Shown one piece after another: positions 8,667 through 17,297 of a stretch of DNA of 64,000 nt. Position numbers and translations under genes: made by a program. Source of the DNA: Bacteroidia bacterium (GTDB lineage: Bacteria; Bacteroidota; Bacteroidia; Chitinophagales; Saprospiraceae); NCBI GenBank assembly GCA_030430845.1, contig JAUIKE010000001.1:67545-131544 (forward strand), written 5' to 3'. Numbering within the stretch: position 1 is the first letter of the stretch; each line of letters begins with the position of its first letter. Below the pieces are notes generated by a model, which was not told where the DNA came from, did not search any database, and saw only the letters and a program-made list of their open reading frames with translations.

Positions 8667-8816
8667 TCAGAATAAAGTGTAAATAAATGGCGCGATAGCG
8701 GAGCCACCTCCAATAACAATCAATACACCCAGCACTAGCAATATAAAAATGATAGGCATCAGCCAGAATTTTTTGCGTTGCATCAGAAACTTAAATAAGT
8801 CTTTTAAAAAGTCCAT
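8667..8816 (-). CDS. DUF5989 family small membrane protein (49 residues)
   Basis: A short gene that is easy to miss. The ATG at 8816-8814 opens MDFLKDLFKFLMQRKKFWLM, followed by one hydrophobic helix (about residues 20-36), a GGGSAIAPFIYTLF end and a TGA at 8669-8667. Size, the amphipathic basic N-terminus, the single membrane helix and the SAIAPFIYTLF tail fit DUF5989. The gene lies 10 bases after the carbamoyltransferase stop and 4 bases before the SxtJ start, exactly where this family occurs in carbamoyltransferase modules. Its function is unknown. Confidence 0.85.
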   Translation of the reverse strand: MDFLKDLFKFLMQRKKFWLMPIIFILLVLGVLIVIGGGSAIAPFIYTLF

Positions 8817-8826
8817 AGTTGAGGAT

Positions 8827-10692
8827 TTAATCTAAAACGAATTCTTCTTTCCAATTGCTCTTTTCTTTCCAGTCAGGTTGTTTGGTCTTCTTAAACAAAT
8901 AGTTGCCCATCACCAAGTAATCCATTTCGGTGCGCATAAAACAGCGGTACGCATCATCTGGTGTACACACGATGGGTTCGCCCCGTACATTAAAGCTGGT
9001 GTTAACCAGTAGCCCGGTGCCGGTGCGTCTTTGAAAAGCATCGATCAACTCCCAATATTGTGGATTGGTATCCTTGTGCACCGTTTGAATACGGGCGGAG
9101 AAATCAATATGTGTGATGGCCGGCACATCCGATCGCTGATAATATAATTTTTCCTTGAGGTCAAAATCGTGATACCCTTCGGGCAGTTCTGTACGCCGCT
9201 CTTCTTTTACAGGTTTCACCAGCAACATATAAGGGGAACTTCCCTGATGGTCAAAATACTGATCACATTCTTCTGCTAAAACAGAGGGGGCGAAGGGCCG
9301 GAAAGATTCCCGGTATTTGATCTTCAGGTTTAACTTTTTCTGCATTTCCGGGTTACGGGCATCACCGAGGATACTGCGAGCCCCCAGCGCTCGTGGGCCG
9401 AATTCCATCCGTCCCTGAAACCAGCCGACGGCTTTGCCCTCTTCGATAACCAGCGCCACTTCATCACATAAGGCAGAAAAGTCTTCTATTTTGGTAAACC
9501 GGGCCTTGTTTCTTCTGGCAGAGGCTTCAATATCGAGTTCTGAAAATTCAGGCCCCAGGTAAGCTCCCTGCATTGCATCGCGCTCGGGGTGGGCCGGTGT
9601 TCTTTCCTGGTCAAAATAAATGTGATGCGCGGCCAGCGCTCCACCCAGCGCCCCGCCTGCATCGCCGGCGGCCGGCTGTATAAACAGCTTGTCAAAAATT
9701 CCCACTTCCTGCAATTTACCATTAGCCACACAATTCAGGGCGACCCCGCCGGCCATGCAAAGATTGTGGCTGCCAGTAAGCCGCTTTGCCTCCCTGGCCA
9801 TATTGATCACGGCTTCTTCCGTGATCTTTTGGATCGCCATTCCCAGGTTGCAGTGTTTTTGTTCCAGCGGTGCTTCAGCTTTCCGTTTGGGAAAACCAAA
9901 CAAGGCCTCCCATTTTTTGTCTTTTACCATCCGCAGGCCGGTGGCATAATTGAAGTAGGACTGATTCAGCCAAACAGAACCGTCTTCTTTCAGTTCAACG
10001 AGTTCTTTTTTAATCATGCGGATATATTCCCGGACCTCCTCCGAATCAGGATGGCCATAAGGAGCCAGCCCCATCAACTTGTACTCACCTGAATTGACCC
10101 GAAAACCGAGGAAATAAGTAAAAGCCGAATATAAAAGACCTATCGAGTGGGGGAATTGCAACTCTTTTAAGATACTAATATCTTTCCCTTTTCCATGGCA
10201 AATAGAAGCGGTAGACCATTCACCAACCCCATCTACCGTAATAATGGCGGCTTCTTCATGTGGAGAAGGATAAAAAGCGCTGGCTGCGTGGGATAGGTGG
10301 TGTTCAGGAAAAAGGAGTTTTACTCTTTTCTTATTAAAAGGTCCGACCTTAGCCAGTTCTTCATAAATCAAGCGTTTCAGAAACATTTTTTCCTTTAACC
10401 AAACTGGAATGGCCCTTATGAAAGAACGAATACCCTGCGGTGCAAAGGCATAATAAGTTTCGAGTAATCGTTCAAACTTGAGCAGAGGTTTATCATAGAA
10501 AACAATGGCGTCCAGGTCATTTAGTTCCTCTCCGGCATATTCCAGGCAAAAGGAAACGGCATTGGAAGGAAAGGAAGGATCGTGCTTTTTTCGAGTAAAG
10601 CGTTCTTCCTGTGCGGCGGCCAGAATTTTTCCATCCTGAATAATGGCGGCGGCTGAATCGTGGTAGAAAGCTGATATTCCCAGGATTTTCAT
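8827..10692 (-). CDS. Carbamoyltransferase, NodU/TobZ family
   Basis: A 621-residue O-carbamoyltransferase that transfers a carbamoyl group from carbamoyl phosphate via carbamoyl-adenylate to a sugar hydroxyl. The N-terminal TsaD/Kae1-like domain begins MKILGISAFYHDSAAA and contains the metal-binding HHLSH (in FPEHHLSHAASAF). The C-terminal YrdC-like part contains GWFQGRMEFGPRALGARS. The length is normal for the family. It overlaps the WecG-type gene by 4 bases and is followed by DUF5989 and SxtJ. In this locus it should carbamoylate a residue of the exopolysaccharide or its precursor. Fold and chemistry are secure, the acceptor is inferred. Confidence 0.93.
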   Translation of the reverse strand: MKILGISAFYHDSAAAIIQDGKILAAAQEERFTRKKHDPSFPSNAVSFCLEYAGEELNDLDAIVFYDKPLLKFERLLETYYAFAPQGIRSFIRAIPVWLKEKMFLKRLIYEELAKVGPFNKKRVKLLFPEHHLSHAASAFYPSPHEEAAIITVDGVGEWSTASICHGKGKDISILKELQFPHSIGLLYSAFTYFLGFRVNSGEYKLMGLAPYGHPDSEEVREYIRMIKKELVELKEDGSVWLNQSYFNYATGLRMVKDKKWEALFGFPKRKAEAPLEQKHCNLGMAIQKITEEAVINMAREAKRLTGSHNLCMAGGVALNCVANGKLQEVGIFDKLFIQPAAGDAGGALGGALAAHHIYFDQERTPAHPERDAMQGAYLGPEFSELDIEASARRNKARFTKIEDFSALCDEVALVIEEGKAVGWFQGRMEFGPRALGARSILGDARNPEMQKKLNLKIKYRESFRPFAPSVLAEECDQYFDHQGSSPYMLLVKPVKEERRTELPEGYHDFDLKEKLYYQRSDVPAITHIDFSARIQTVHKDTNPQYWELIDAFQRRTGTGLLVNTSFNVRGEPIVCTPDDAYRCFMRTEMDYLVMGNYLFKKTKQPDWKEKSNWKEEFVLD

Positions 10693-11468
10693 TTTATTTT
10701 TTGCAGTTTCTGGTTAATTCGGAAAAGGTGATTCATTTTTTCCAGTAAAATCCGGCAAACAAATATGGGGCCGTAATACAAGTATCTTTTCCAAAGCCTC
10801 TTTGGTTCCGATAGTAGCCTCCCCAGCCATTCAAGGCCCAGGTTAATCCAGATAGTTCCGGGACGCTGAACCGTGCCGGCATAGAAATCAAATACTGCGC
10901 CGATGCTGCAGATCAGCCTGGCATCTAGCTGGTTTTTGAATTCGTAAGCCCACTTTTCCTGCTTTGGGGCTGTCATTCCGATAAAAAGCACCTCCGGCTG
11001 AAAAGCATTGGCCTGCTCAATCATTTTTTGGCTATCTGAATGTAAAAATACAGATTTATAAGGAGGAGAGTAGAATCCGGCCTTGATATTAGGAAACTCT
11101 TTTTTCAAGCGAATCCTGATTTTTTCCAAAGTTGCTGCTGAGGACCCTAGATAAAAACACTTACCTCCTTTTTTTTCGAGATAACGCAACAAATAGTGGT
11201 GCAAATCCGCTCCGGCAATTTTTTTGACCTTTCTACCGGATAAGAACCGAAGGGAAGCCGTGATAGCCACTCCGTCAGGAAGGAGAATTTCAGATTCGCA
11301 TAAAGCTTTTTTGAAGAAAGGATCCGTTTCGGCAATGCAGAAGGAATATTGATTAATGGTGCTGATCAAAGCTTTTGGAGATTCCAGCAATTCACTTAAA
11401 GTCCCAGAAAATGGGTGGTACTCAAAAAAATCAGCGGTCCTAAATTTTTTTATTAATTGCTTGTTCAT
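10689..11468 (-). CDS. WecG/TagA/CpsF family glycosyltransferase (GT26)
   Basis: A 259-residue GT26 glycosyltransferase that transfers a sugar from a nucleotide donor to a lipid-linked acceptor on the inner membrane. Family motifs include STINQYSFCIAETDP, LLPDGVAI with the conserved aspartate, and FIGMTAPKQEKWA near the C-terminal third. The ATG at 11468 lies inside the 3' end of a decayed glycosyltransferase fragment, and the stop overlaps the carbamoyltransferase start by 4 bases. A second, broken copy of the same family lies just upstream at 11655-11875. This copy is intact and is presumably the functional one. Confidence 0.9.
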   Translation of the reverse strand: MNKQLIKKFRTADFFEYHPFSGTLSELLESPKALISTINQYSFCIAETDPFFKKALCESEILLPDGVAITASLRFLSGRKVKKIAGADLHHYLLRYLEKKGGKCFYLGSSAATLEKIRIRLKKEFPNIKAGFYSPPYKSVFLHSDSQKMIEQANAFQPEVLFIGMTAPKQEKWAYEFKNQLDARLICSIGAVFDFYAGTVQRPGTIWINLGLEWLGRLLSEPKRLWKRYLYYGPIFVCRILLEKMNHLFRINQKLQKIK

Positions 11469-11654
11469 AGATAGACATTAGGCTTTTAAGGTTTTTTTCG
11501 GGAGTGAAACATTGTTCATATTTACTTCTAGCGTTTTTAGCATAAGCGTTTTTTTCATTTTGTGGCAACGAATCCCAATTGGTCAATTTCTCTAATAAAT
11601 CTTGGAGATAACCTGCCTCAAAATGAAGCCCGTTTATGCCATTGCAAAATAGAC
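11440..11654 (-). pseudogene. C-terminal fragment of a GT4 glycosyltransferase
   Basis: On the minus strand, from about 11646, a frame reads NGINGLHFEAGYLQDLLEKL, then NARSKYEQCFTPEKNLKSLM and SIYEQAINKKI, ending at the TAG at 11442-11440. The NGxNGLxF and NARxxYEQxFTPExNLxxLMxIYE pattern is the usual C-terminus of GT4 enzymes. No start codon or catalytic region precedes it; upstream it abuts the WecG-like remnant. The fragment overlaps the first 29 bases of the intact WecG gene, so the ancestral gene pair was probably coupled in the same way. Too short to be an enzyme. Confidence 0.8.
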
Positions 11655-11875
11655 ACCCCGTCCAGCACCAAATAATCCGTAGCCTTCAATGCTTGTTTAA
11701 TCTCGGAATCCTAAGTCGTAATACCGTATGAGTTCGGACTGATCGTGTTCAACACTTTAAAGTTTGCATGATCGATCAGAATTTTGGATAGATTATCCGA
11801 AAAGACTCTAAATCCGATCGTATCAATCGTTTTATAGTTTTTCACCTGTTAAGCTACTTTCATACTCTGTTTCAT
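11655..11875 (-). pseudogene. N-terminal fragment of a second WecG/TagA glycosyltransferase
   Basis: From the ATG at 11875 the minus-strand frame reads MKQSMKVA, a TAA, then VKNYKTIDTIGFRVFSDNLS and VLNTISPNSYGITT, a TAG at 11713-11711, and DSEIKQALKATDYLVLDGVS. The TISPNSYxIx, SEIKQALKATDYLVLDGVS pattern is the N-terminal domain of the GT26 family and parallels STINQYSFCI and LLPDGVAI of the intact neighbour. Two nonsense codons and loss of everything after about residue 75 make it dead. Where it stops, the GT4 fragment starts in another frame, which suggests a deletion joined two former genes near 11650. The exact junction is uncertain by some 15 bases. Confidence 0.75.
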
Positions 11876-11883
11876 TATTACTA

Positions 11884-13047
11884 TTATCCGGTTGAAACCG
11901 TTATTTTAGAATGCTTTTGTTCTTTTACATTCAAACATTCCAGCACCCCATTTCTGAAGTTCTGTACCATTTTTTCAATGGTATAGAGGTCAGCGCACTG
12001 GATACATTTGCCAACTATTTCTTTGTAATTTTCAGAAAGCAATAAATTAATTGCTGCTTTACTGTATTCTTCTAAATCATTTACTGTAATGACGCCATTT
12101 TGGCCATTTTCAAGGTAGTCTATTTCAGGCCCATGGAAATGCTGCTGCGTGGTGATGAGAGGCGTTTCTAAGGCAAAGGAATCCAGGACCCCAAGCCCTA
12201 CAGCCCCCGGCATTAGCTGAATCCTAGCCAGCTTGAAATACTTAACCCGATCCTGGCCGAATTTTGGACCGACATAATGAATCCAATCATAGGATTGAGC
12301 GACTGATTCCACTTTTCCGGCATCCAGGCCTGATCCGATAAAAATCATATGGAAATCAGGAATAGCAGCTTTGATCTTCTGACAGGACTCTAAAATGAAG
12401 CCCATTCGTTTTTCCGAATACATCGCTCCACAGTAAATCCCTACCTTGTCAGAAAAGATCCCCAACTCTTCTCGAAGTGCACTTACTTTTTGTGTGGATA
12501 CTTCTCCGTACTGCTTTTTCAATTCGCGAGTGTCTATAGCGTTTTGAACTGCCGTTATTTTGTTCTCCGTATAGCCTTTCTCTATCAAGAATTGCTTTAC
12601 CCCTTTAGTATAAGCGAACCACCAATCGCATTGCTTGATGTAGAGGTATTTGAATTGATTAGCCAGTCCTTTTTCATTTGCCTGCATGTTACGTCCGTGC
12701 CCCCAAAAGCAAAATTTTAAATTCATTTTATTTCGGGCAAACATAAGGTAATAGTTGAGCAATAGTTTATTTGCCTGTTCAACGATAACCATGTCCATTT
12801 CTTGTATATCTTTCAGGCACGGCTGCCAGATGATTTCCCTGCTTCCTAATCTTAGAATTTTATTTTTTATGAACTTCCCCCACTCGATATCAATTTGGTC
12901 ATTGCGCATTTTAAAGTCAGCACTGTCCAGTTTTCCATAAATAAGGTTCAGTTCTATTCCATCCTTCAGCAGAGCTTCACGAAGTTGGTTATAAAAATCT
13001 GTTCTATACTGAAATAGGGTTCGATAGATGATGGCAACTTTTTTCAT
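11884..13047 (-). CDS. GT4-like glycosyltransferase
   Basis: A 387-residue GT-B glycosyltransferase. The C-terminal donor-binding half has GIYCGAMYSEKRMGFILES, FIGSGLDAGKVE and the acidic GVLDSFALETPLIT segment that corresponds to the E(x7)E motif of GT4. The N-terminal half opens with KVAIIYRTLFQYR. It probably acts on the cytoplasmic face, adding one sugar to the lipid-linked repeat unit. It follows the AsnB-type gene by 22 bases, and its stop lies 8 bases before the decayed WecG start. Donor and linkage are unknown. Confidence 0.85.
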   Translation of the reverse strand: MKKVAIIYRTLFQYRTDFYNQLREALLKDGIELNLIYGKLDSADFKMRNDQIDIEWGKFIKNKILRLGSREIIWQPCLKDIQEMDMVIVEQANKLLLNYYLMFARNKMNLKFCFWGHGRNMQANEKGLANQFKYLYIKQCDWWFAYTKGVKQFLIEKGYTENKITAVQNAIDTRELKKQYGEVSTQKVSALREELGIFSDKVGIYCGAMYSEKRMGFILESCQKIKAAIPDFHMIFIGSGLDAGKVESVAQSYDWIHYVGPKFGQDRVKYFKLARIQLMPGAVGLGVLDSFALETPLITTQQHFHGPEIDYLENGQNGVITVNDLEEYSKAAINLLLSENYKEIVGKCIQCADLYTIEKMVQNFRNGVLECLNVKEQKHSKITVSTG

Positions 13048-13069
13048 AAATTAGCTTGAGTTTAGTTTA

Positions 13070-14968
13070 TCATAAATTGGTGATGCCATATTTTTTTGCC
13101 CAGACTTCCAAATTGATAACCCTCCAGAAGGGGAACTGAGGGAATTTGTCAGGAATCTCGAATCTCTTTTTAATCTTTTCAGTATCCCAGATAGCCCTAT
13201 TTCTAAAGCTTTCAGATTCCAGAACATCAAAAACGTAGGCCTTGAAATTCTGGTCCTCGGAAATGTAGTTGGTGAAAGGCGTTTTAAACCCAATTTTTTT
13301 TCGGTTATTGGTAATATTATCTGGGAGTAACTTTCCAACTGTATCCCGCTGGACCAGTTTGGTGCGGCCCTTTCTAAACTTGATCTCATTAGGAATGGAA
13401 AAGGCAAACTCCATCAGGCGATAATCCAGAAAGGGAGACCGGATCTCGATTGACTGCTGCATAGAAGAGACATCTTCGTAGTGCAGAATATTGTTTAAAC
13501 CCTGATGGTTAATCACGTTTAAAAGGTATCGATTGAAGTTGTTCCCCTTCAATGAAAACTGGTATTCCGAAACGTAATGATCACGGCTTCCTTTGATGAA
13601 CTCTTTATCCAGGCAAGCGATGGACTTTTCCTGGAACCTGGCTCTCAGATAAGAGGCAAAGGGCTGGTTCAAAACCGACTTGACCATTTGAACCAATAAA
13701 AAGGGTTTAGAATAACCGTTTTTTTGATTTAAGACCTTAAATTCTTCCCAAAAGGTTTTCCTGTTTTTCAAAAAATGATCCACCAAATGAACACCTGAAA
13801 TGTACCGATCATAACCTGCAAAGGCCTCATCACTACCCTGTCCGTTCAGTACTACTTTAACCCCTTCTTGCTTGCAGGCTTTCATAATATTATTGTGCGC
13901 AACGCTGGCGAAAGACCCAAGAGGATGATCCAAGGCATAAATGAGCTCGTCAAATTCCTCGACCACACTCTTAGGACTTACCAGCATCTCATGTAGTTTG
14001 ATATGCTTACAGGTTTTGACAAATTCCCTGGCAATGTGTGTTTCGTCATGTTCAAAATTGGGAAATGAAGCGATAAAAGCATTGATCTCATTTTGGTCCA
14101 GTGCACCGCTTTCGATAAGGTTATCAGTCACTTTGGCGATAGAAGTAGAATCTAATCCGCCGCTTAGCAATAAAGCCACAGGCACGTCGCTTCGATAACG
14201 CAGCTTGACGGCGCTTTCAAAAAGATGGGTAAAAGACTCAAAATAATCTTTGTGCCCGTTGTGACAGAACATGTTTTGCTCAAGCCTCCAGTATTTTTTA
14301 AATTCTATCAGGCCGTTTTCAACGGTCATAATGGTTCCGGGGAGTAGTTCCGAGCACTCTTTAAAGAAGGTCTCGCCATCATTGATTCGGTATCCATAAG
14401 CCAGGTATTCGTAAACTTTGTCAATATTGGCTTCTGTAAAATGGAAAATCGCGTGCAGGGCTTTTAATTCACTTGAGAAATAAAGAACCTCATCCTGGAT
14501 GGTGTAATAAAACGGCTTGACCCCAAGACGATCACGTGCACAAAACAGACGATTCTTCCGGAAATCGTAAATAGCAAAACCCCACATCCCATTAAACTGA
14601 TGAACGCAATCATCCCCATACTCCAGGTAGCTATTGATGATCACCTCGGTATCAGAATCTGTATGAAATTCATATCCTCTGGCTTGGAGAACCTCCCTTA
14701 CTTCGATATAGTTATATATTTCACCATTGTAAACGATAACGATCTCTCCGTTTTTACTGATCATTGGTTGATTGGCAGCCTCTGACAAGTCAATAATGCT
14801 GAGTCTACGGAATCCAAATCCGATGGGATTCTTAATAAAAATGCCTTCTGCATCGGGCCCGCGATGAATAATGGTATCATTCATCTTTTTTATTATTTCT
14901 TCAAAATTAATTGGTTGATCAAATTGTTGATCAGATCGTAATGAGATGAAACCAGTTATTCCGCACAT
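13070..14968 (-). CDS. asnB: Glutamine-hydrolysing asparagine synthase family amidotransferase
   Basis: A 632-residue AsnB-type enzyme. The N-terminal glutaminase starts directly with the nucleophile Cys2 (MCGITGFISL) and has RRLSIIDLSEAANQPM and YNGEIYN. The synthetase domain has the ATP-pyrophosphatase loop LLSGGLDSTSIAKV and NGQGSDEAFAGYDRY. All catalytic motifs are intact. Copies inside polysaccharide loci are generally thought to amidate a carboxylate of a uronic acid or pendant acid rather than to make free asparagine; here the neighbours are glycosyltransferases on both sides, which favours that role. The next gene upstream ends 8 bases away. The symbol gives the family. Confidence 0.9.
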   Translation of the reverse strand: MCGITGFISLRSDQQFDQPINFEEIIKKMNDTIIHRGPDAEGIFIKNPIGFGFRRLSIIDLSEAANQPMISKNGEIVIVYNGEIYNYIEVREVLQARGYEFHTDSDTEVIINSYLEYGDDCVHQFNGMWGFAIYDFRKNRLFCARDRLGVKPFYYTIQDEVLYFSSELKALHAIFHFTEANIDKVYEYLAYGYRINDGETFFKECSELLPGTIMTVENGLIEFKKYWRLEQNMFCHNGHKDYFESFTHLFESAVKLRYRSDVPVALLLSGGLDSTSIAKVTDNLIESGALDQNEINAFIASFPNFEHDETHIAREFVKTCKHIKLHEMLVSPKSVVEEFDELIYALDHPLGSFASVAHNNIMKACKQEGVKVVLNGQGSDEAFAGYDRYISGVHLVDHFLKNRKTFWEEFKVLNQKNGYSKPFLLVQMVKSVLNQPFASYLRARFQEKSIACLDKEFIKGSRDHYVSEYQFSLKGNNFNRYLLNVINHQGLNNILHYEDVSSMQQSIEIRSPFLDYRLMEFAFSIPNEIKFRKGRTKLVQRDTVGKLLPDNITNNRKKIGFKTPFTNYISEDQNFKAYVFDVLESESFRNRAIWDTEKIKKRFEIPDKFPQFPFWRVINLEVWAKKYGITNL

Positions 14969-14976
14969 ATTTTTGA

Positions 14977-16044
14977 TTACTTACTACTTGAAAAAATTTC
15001 TTCTTCTAATTTTTGTGCATGAGGTTTTTGGATCACCCTGTCGACCTCATTTGAAAATTTTTCTCCAAATGCATCCCAGCTGAATGAATGATAAAAATCA
15101 ATTAATTCCTCCTCATAAGAAACATGGGCATCCAGACTTTTTTCATAAAAAGTCAAAATTTCATCAAAGTCCCTATAAGTCTGAATAAAGGAATAATCAC
15201 TTAAGTCTTTAAAAGCACCATGGTTTGGTCCTATAATGGGAGTTCTCATCCTGATGGAGTCCATCAAAGCTCCAGAGCTCAATACCGAAGTTGGTCTGTG
15301 AGTGAACAAAATAAACCGAGATTGCATAGCCATCTCTGCAATTTCTTCGATCTCGTAAAAATTGTCATCCAGAATAATATTATCCGAAACAAAGGTTGTC
15401 AGTTGTTCCTTGTAAGATTCCCACGGACATCGCCCCACTATCAAGACCTTGTACTTATCTATAAGCTCATTGTCTCGTAAAAATTCCAAAAATTCCAAAT
15501 GCCCTTTGTAGGGATAGACTGTTCCCCAAATAAAGAAGTCATACTTTTTTTCTCGTTTCTCGGATTTTGGAAATGACTGTAAAACCGGATGCACCAAATA
15601 CTTTGTTTTAGAAGCAGACTTAGGAAATTTTTCTTCAATAAACTCAACTCCTGCTTGCGAATGGGTGATAATTAAATCTGAGTATTTTATCATTAAACTA
15701 TACATAAAGGTGGTCCATAGATTTCTTTTCTTATCGTGTGAATATTTATTATGCATAATCCACACTGTTTTCTTTCTAAATGTTTTTATACCTAAAAAGA
15801 AAAACACGAAAAAGATAACCTGAAACTTTCCAAAACGATATAGAATCAAATCTTCAATAAAACTATATAAAAAAAGGTCTGCCTTAAAAAAGAACTTGAA
15901 CATATCCAACACTCCATTTTTAAGATGTTTTTGATTAACGATGGAGTATTTTTTTTTCAAAACCCTTTTAAAACAAGGCATATATGGGCTTGGAGACGGG
16001 GATATCCTGGGATCTATATTAGGATAAAAATAAATTCTTACCAT
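14977..16044 (-). CDS. Glycosyltransferase, GT4-like
   Basis: A 355-residue GT-B-like protein. The C-terminal half shows FFIWGTVYPYKGHLEFLEF, KVLIVGRCPW and HRPTSVLSSGALMDSIRMRT, the last resembling the region where GT4 enzymes hold the donor nucleotide. A hydrophobic stretch near residues 75-88 (FQVIFFVFFFLGI) suggests membrane association. It sits between the GNAT/FemAB-like gene, 88 bases upstream, and the AsnB gene, 8 bases downstream. The assignment to a glycosyltransferase is good; the sugar is unknown. Confidence 0.78.
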   Translation of the reverse strand: MVRIYFYPNIDPRISPSPSPYMPCFKRVLKKKYSIVNQKHLKNGVLDMFKFFFKADLFLYSFIEDLILYRFGKFQVIFFVFFFLGIKTFRKKTVWIMHNKYSHDKKRNLWTTFMYSLMIKYSDLIITHSQAGVEFIEEKFPKSASKTKYLVHPVLQSFPKSEKREKKYDFFIWGTVYPYKGHLEFLEFLRDNELIDKYKVLIVGRCPWESYKEQLTTFVSDNIILDDNFYEIEEIAEMAMQSRFILFTHRPTSVLSSGALMDSIRMRTPIIGPNHGAFKDLSDYSFIQTYRDFDEILTFYEKSLDAHVSYEEELIDFYHSFSWDAFGEKFSNEVDRVIQKPHAQKLEEEIFSSSK

Positions 16045-16132
16045 AATTAATTGCGGTTAGTAACAGCTTGGATGAACATTTTTTATGTAAAATTCTTATT
16101 GCAGCTAGAACCTGGCGTGAGAAAGGAGCTGT

Positions 16133-17275
16133 TTAAGGCCTCAATCTCTTTTTCAAGTATTTGATAACTTTTTGTGGAGTTAATGAACGGAATCTTACTA
16201 ATATTGCTTTTAATTTTTGAATAAAGGTCTTCCACTTAAACTCTGACTTTCTGATTAAGTAAAACAACCTATTCCTAAAAACCACATAAGAAAAAAGCTC
16301 GCTAGGATCCCCTTTAAGCTTGGTTTTATAGTCATATGCTCCATACATCATATGAAATTTTTTACCACCTCTATCGATGAAGCTGATAATGGTCTGAAAA
16401 AGAGTGGTCAGGCCTGGGCTGTAATAATTAAAATTGGAGTCATGGGCAATTATATTAAAATACAAATGATCGTCTACCACTAAATTTAGCACCATTGCCA
16501 TATTCTTCCCGTCCGCCCGTGACCTAGTAACAAAACCAAAATCCTCCAGGCTTTTTCTGTATTTTCTCATATAGCTTTCCTTAAGCCCAGAAACAATATC
16601 CTTTTTATTCATTCTCTCTTTATTAAAGGCAACAGCCTGTTGAATAAGAGAGGAAGGGATGGCTTTTTTTTCAAAAATGGAAAAATCATAATCCGGATAA
16701 TCTCTTTTAGTCCGATTGAGAGCATTATTGATATTGCCCCTTATTTTTTTTCCGATCTTTCTCCGGTATGCTTCTTCGGAGGCCGGCAGATCAATTATAT
16801 AATCTTCAACCACTTCAGTAGTTAAGTATCGAAACGAAATCCCGAAAGGGCTTATGTACTGTTTATTAAAAGAAATGAATTGTACGCTATTGTAGAGCTG
16901 GAAACAGGTAGAGCAAAAGAAATCAACATAGACACGGTCAATAAAACAATGCTCGTTGACTACTTTTATCCTTAAAAAGCCTTTGGAGAAAACAAAAACA
17001 TGCTTAATCTCAAAATCCGGTTCGTACAATATAAAAGTGTGAACTGTTGATTCAGCTAGCGCTTCTGCATACGATTTACAAGCATATGGACTTTTATAAT
17101 GCTTTAGCATCCAGTCATCCAGTTCCGGTGTGATGCCTTTAACAATTCTAAAAGTGAAATCCTTTTCCTTTTGGATCGTGGTCTCCTCTTTATCATCGAA
17201 AGACTGCTGTATGGTTTTATCTGATTGTTTAGTATGGTAATTCACAAATCGTGCTATTATTTTTACGGCCCACAT
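16133..17275 (-). CDS. GNAT/FemAB-like acyl- or aminoacyl-transferase
   Basis: A 380-residue protein of the Acetyltransf_6 (CelD/BcsL, FemAB-like) type. Two GNAT folds are suggested: an N-terminal half around 60-150 and a C-terminal half with RRKIGKKIRGNINNAL near 190-206, then LVVDDHLYFNIIAHDSNFN and YYSPGLTTLFQTII near 300-325, and a final MMYGAYDYKTKLKG, the typical end of the family. Such enzymes add acyl or amino acid groups to polysaccharides or peptidoglycan precursors. It lies 22 bases after the glycosyltransferase at 17298. With AsnB and the carbamoyltransferase it points to a polymer with non-sugar decorations. The acyl donor is unknown. Confidence 0.77.
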   Translation of the reverse strand: MWAVKIIARFVNYHTKQSDKTIQQSFDDKEETTIQKEKDFTFRIVKGITPELDDWMLKHYKSPYACKSYAEALAESTVHTFILYEPDFEIKHVFVFSKGFLRIKVVNEHCFIDRVYVDFFCSTCFQLYNSVQFISFNKQYISPFGISFRYLTTEVVEDYIIDLPASEEAYRRKIGKKIRGNINNALNRTKRDYPDYDFSIFEKKAIPSSLIQQAVAFNKERMNKKDIVSGLKESYMRKYRKSLEDFGFVTRSRADGKNMAMVLNLVVDDHLYFNIIAHDSNFNYYSPGLTTLFQTIISFIDRGGKKFHMMYGAYDYKTKLKGDPSELFSYVVFRNRLFYLIRKSEFKWKTFIQKLKAILVRFRSLTPQKVIKYLKKRLRP

Positions 17276-17297
17276 TGATAGGTGGATGCCAGAAATG

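Noticed and set aside
9589-10092. 167-residue frame opposite the carbamoyltransferase gene
   Set aside because: It is antisense to a strongly conserved coding region and its composition is that of a shadow frame.
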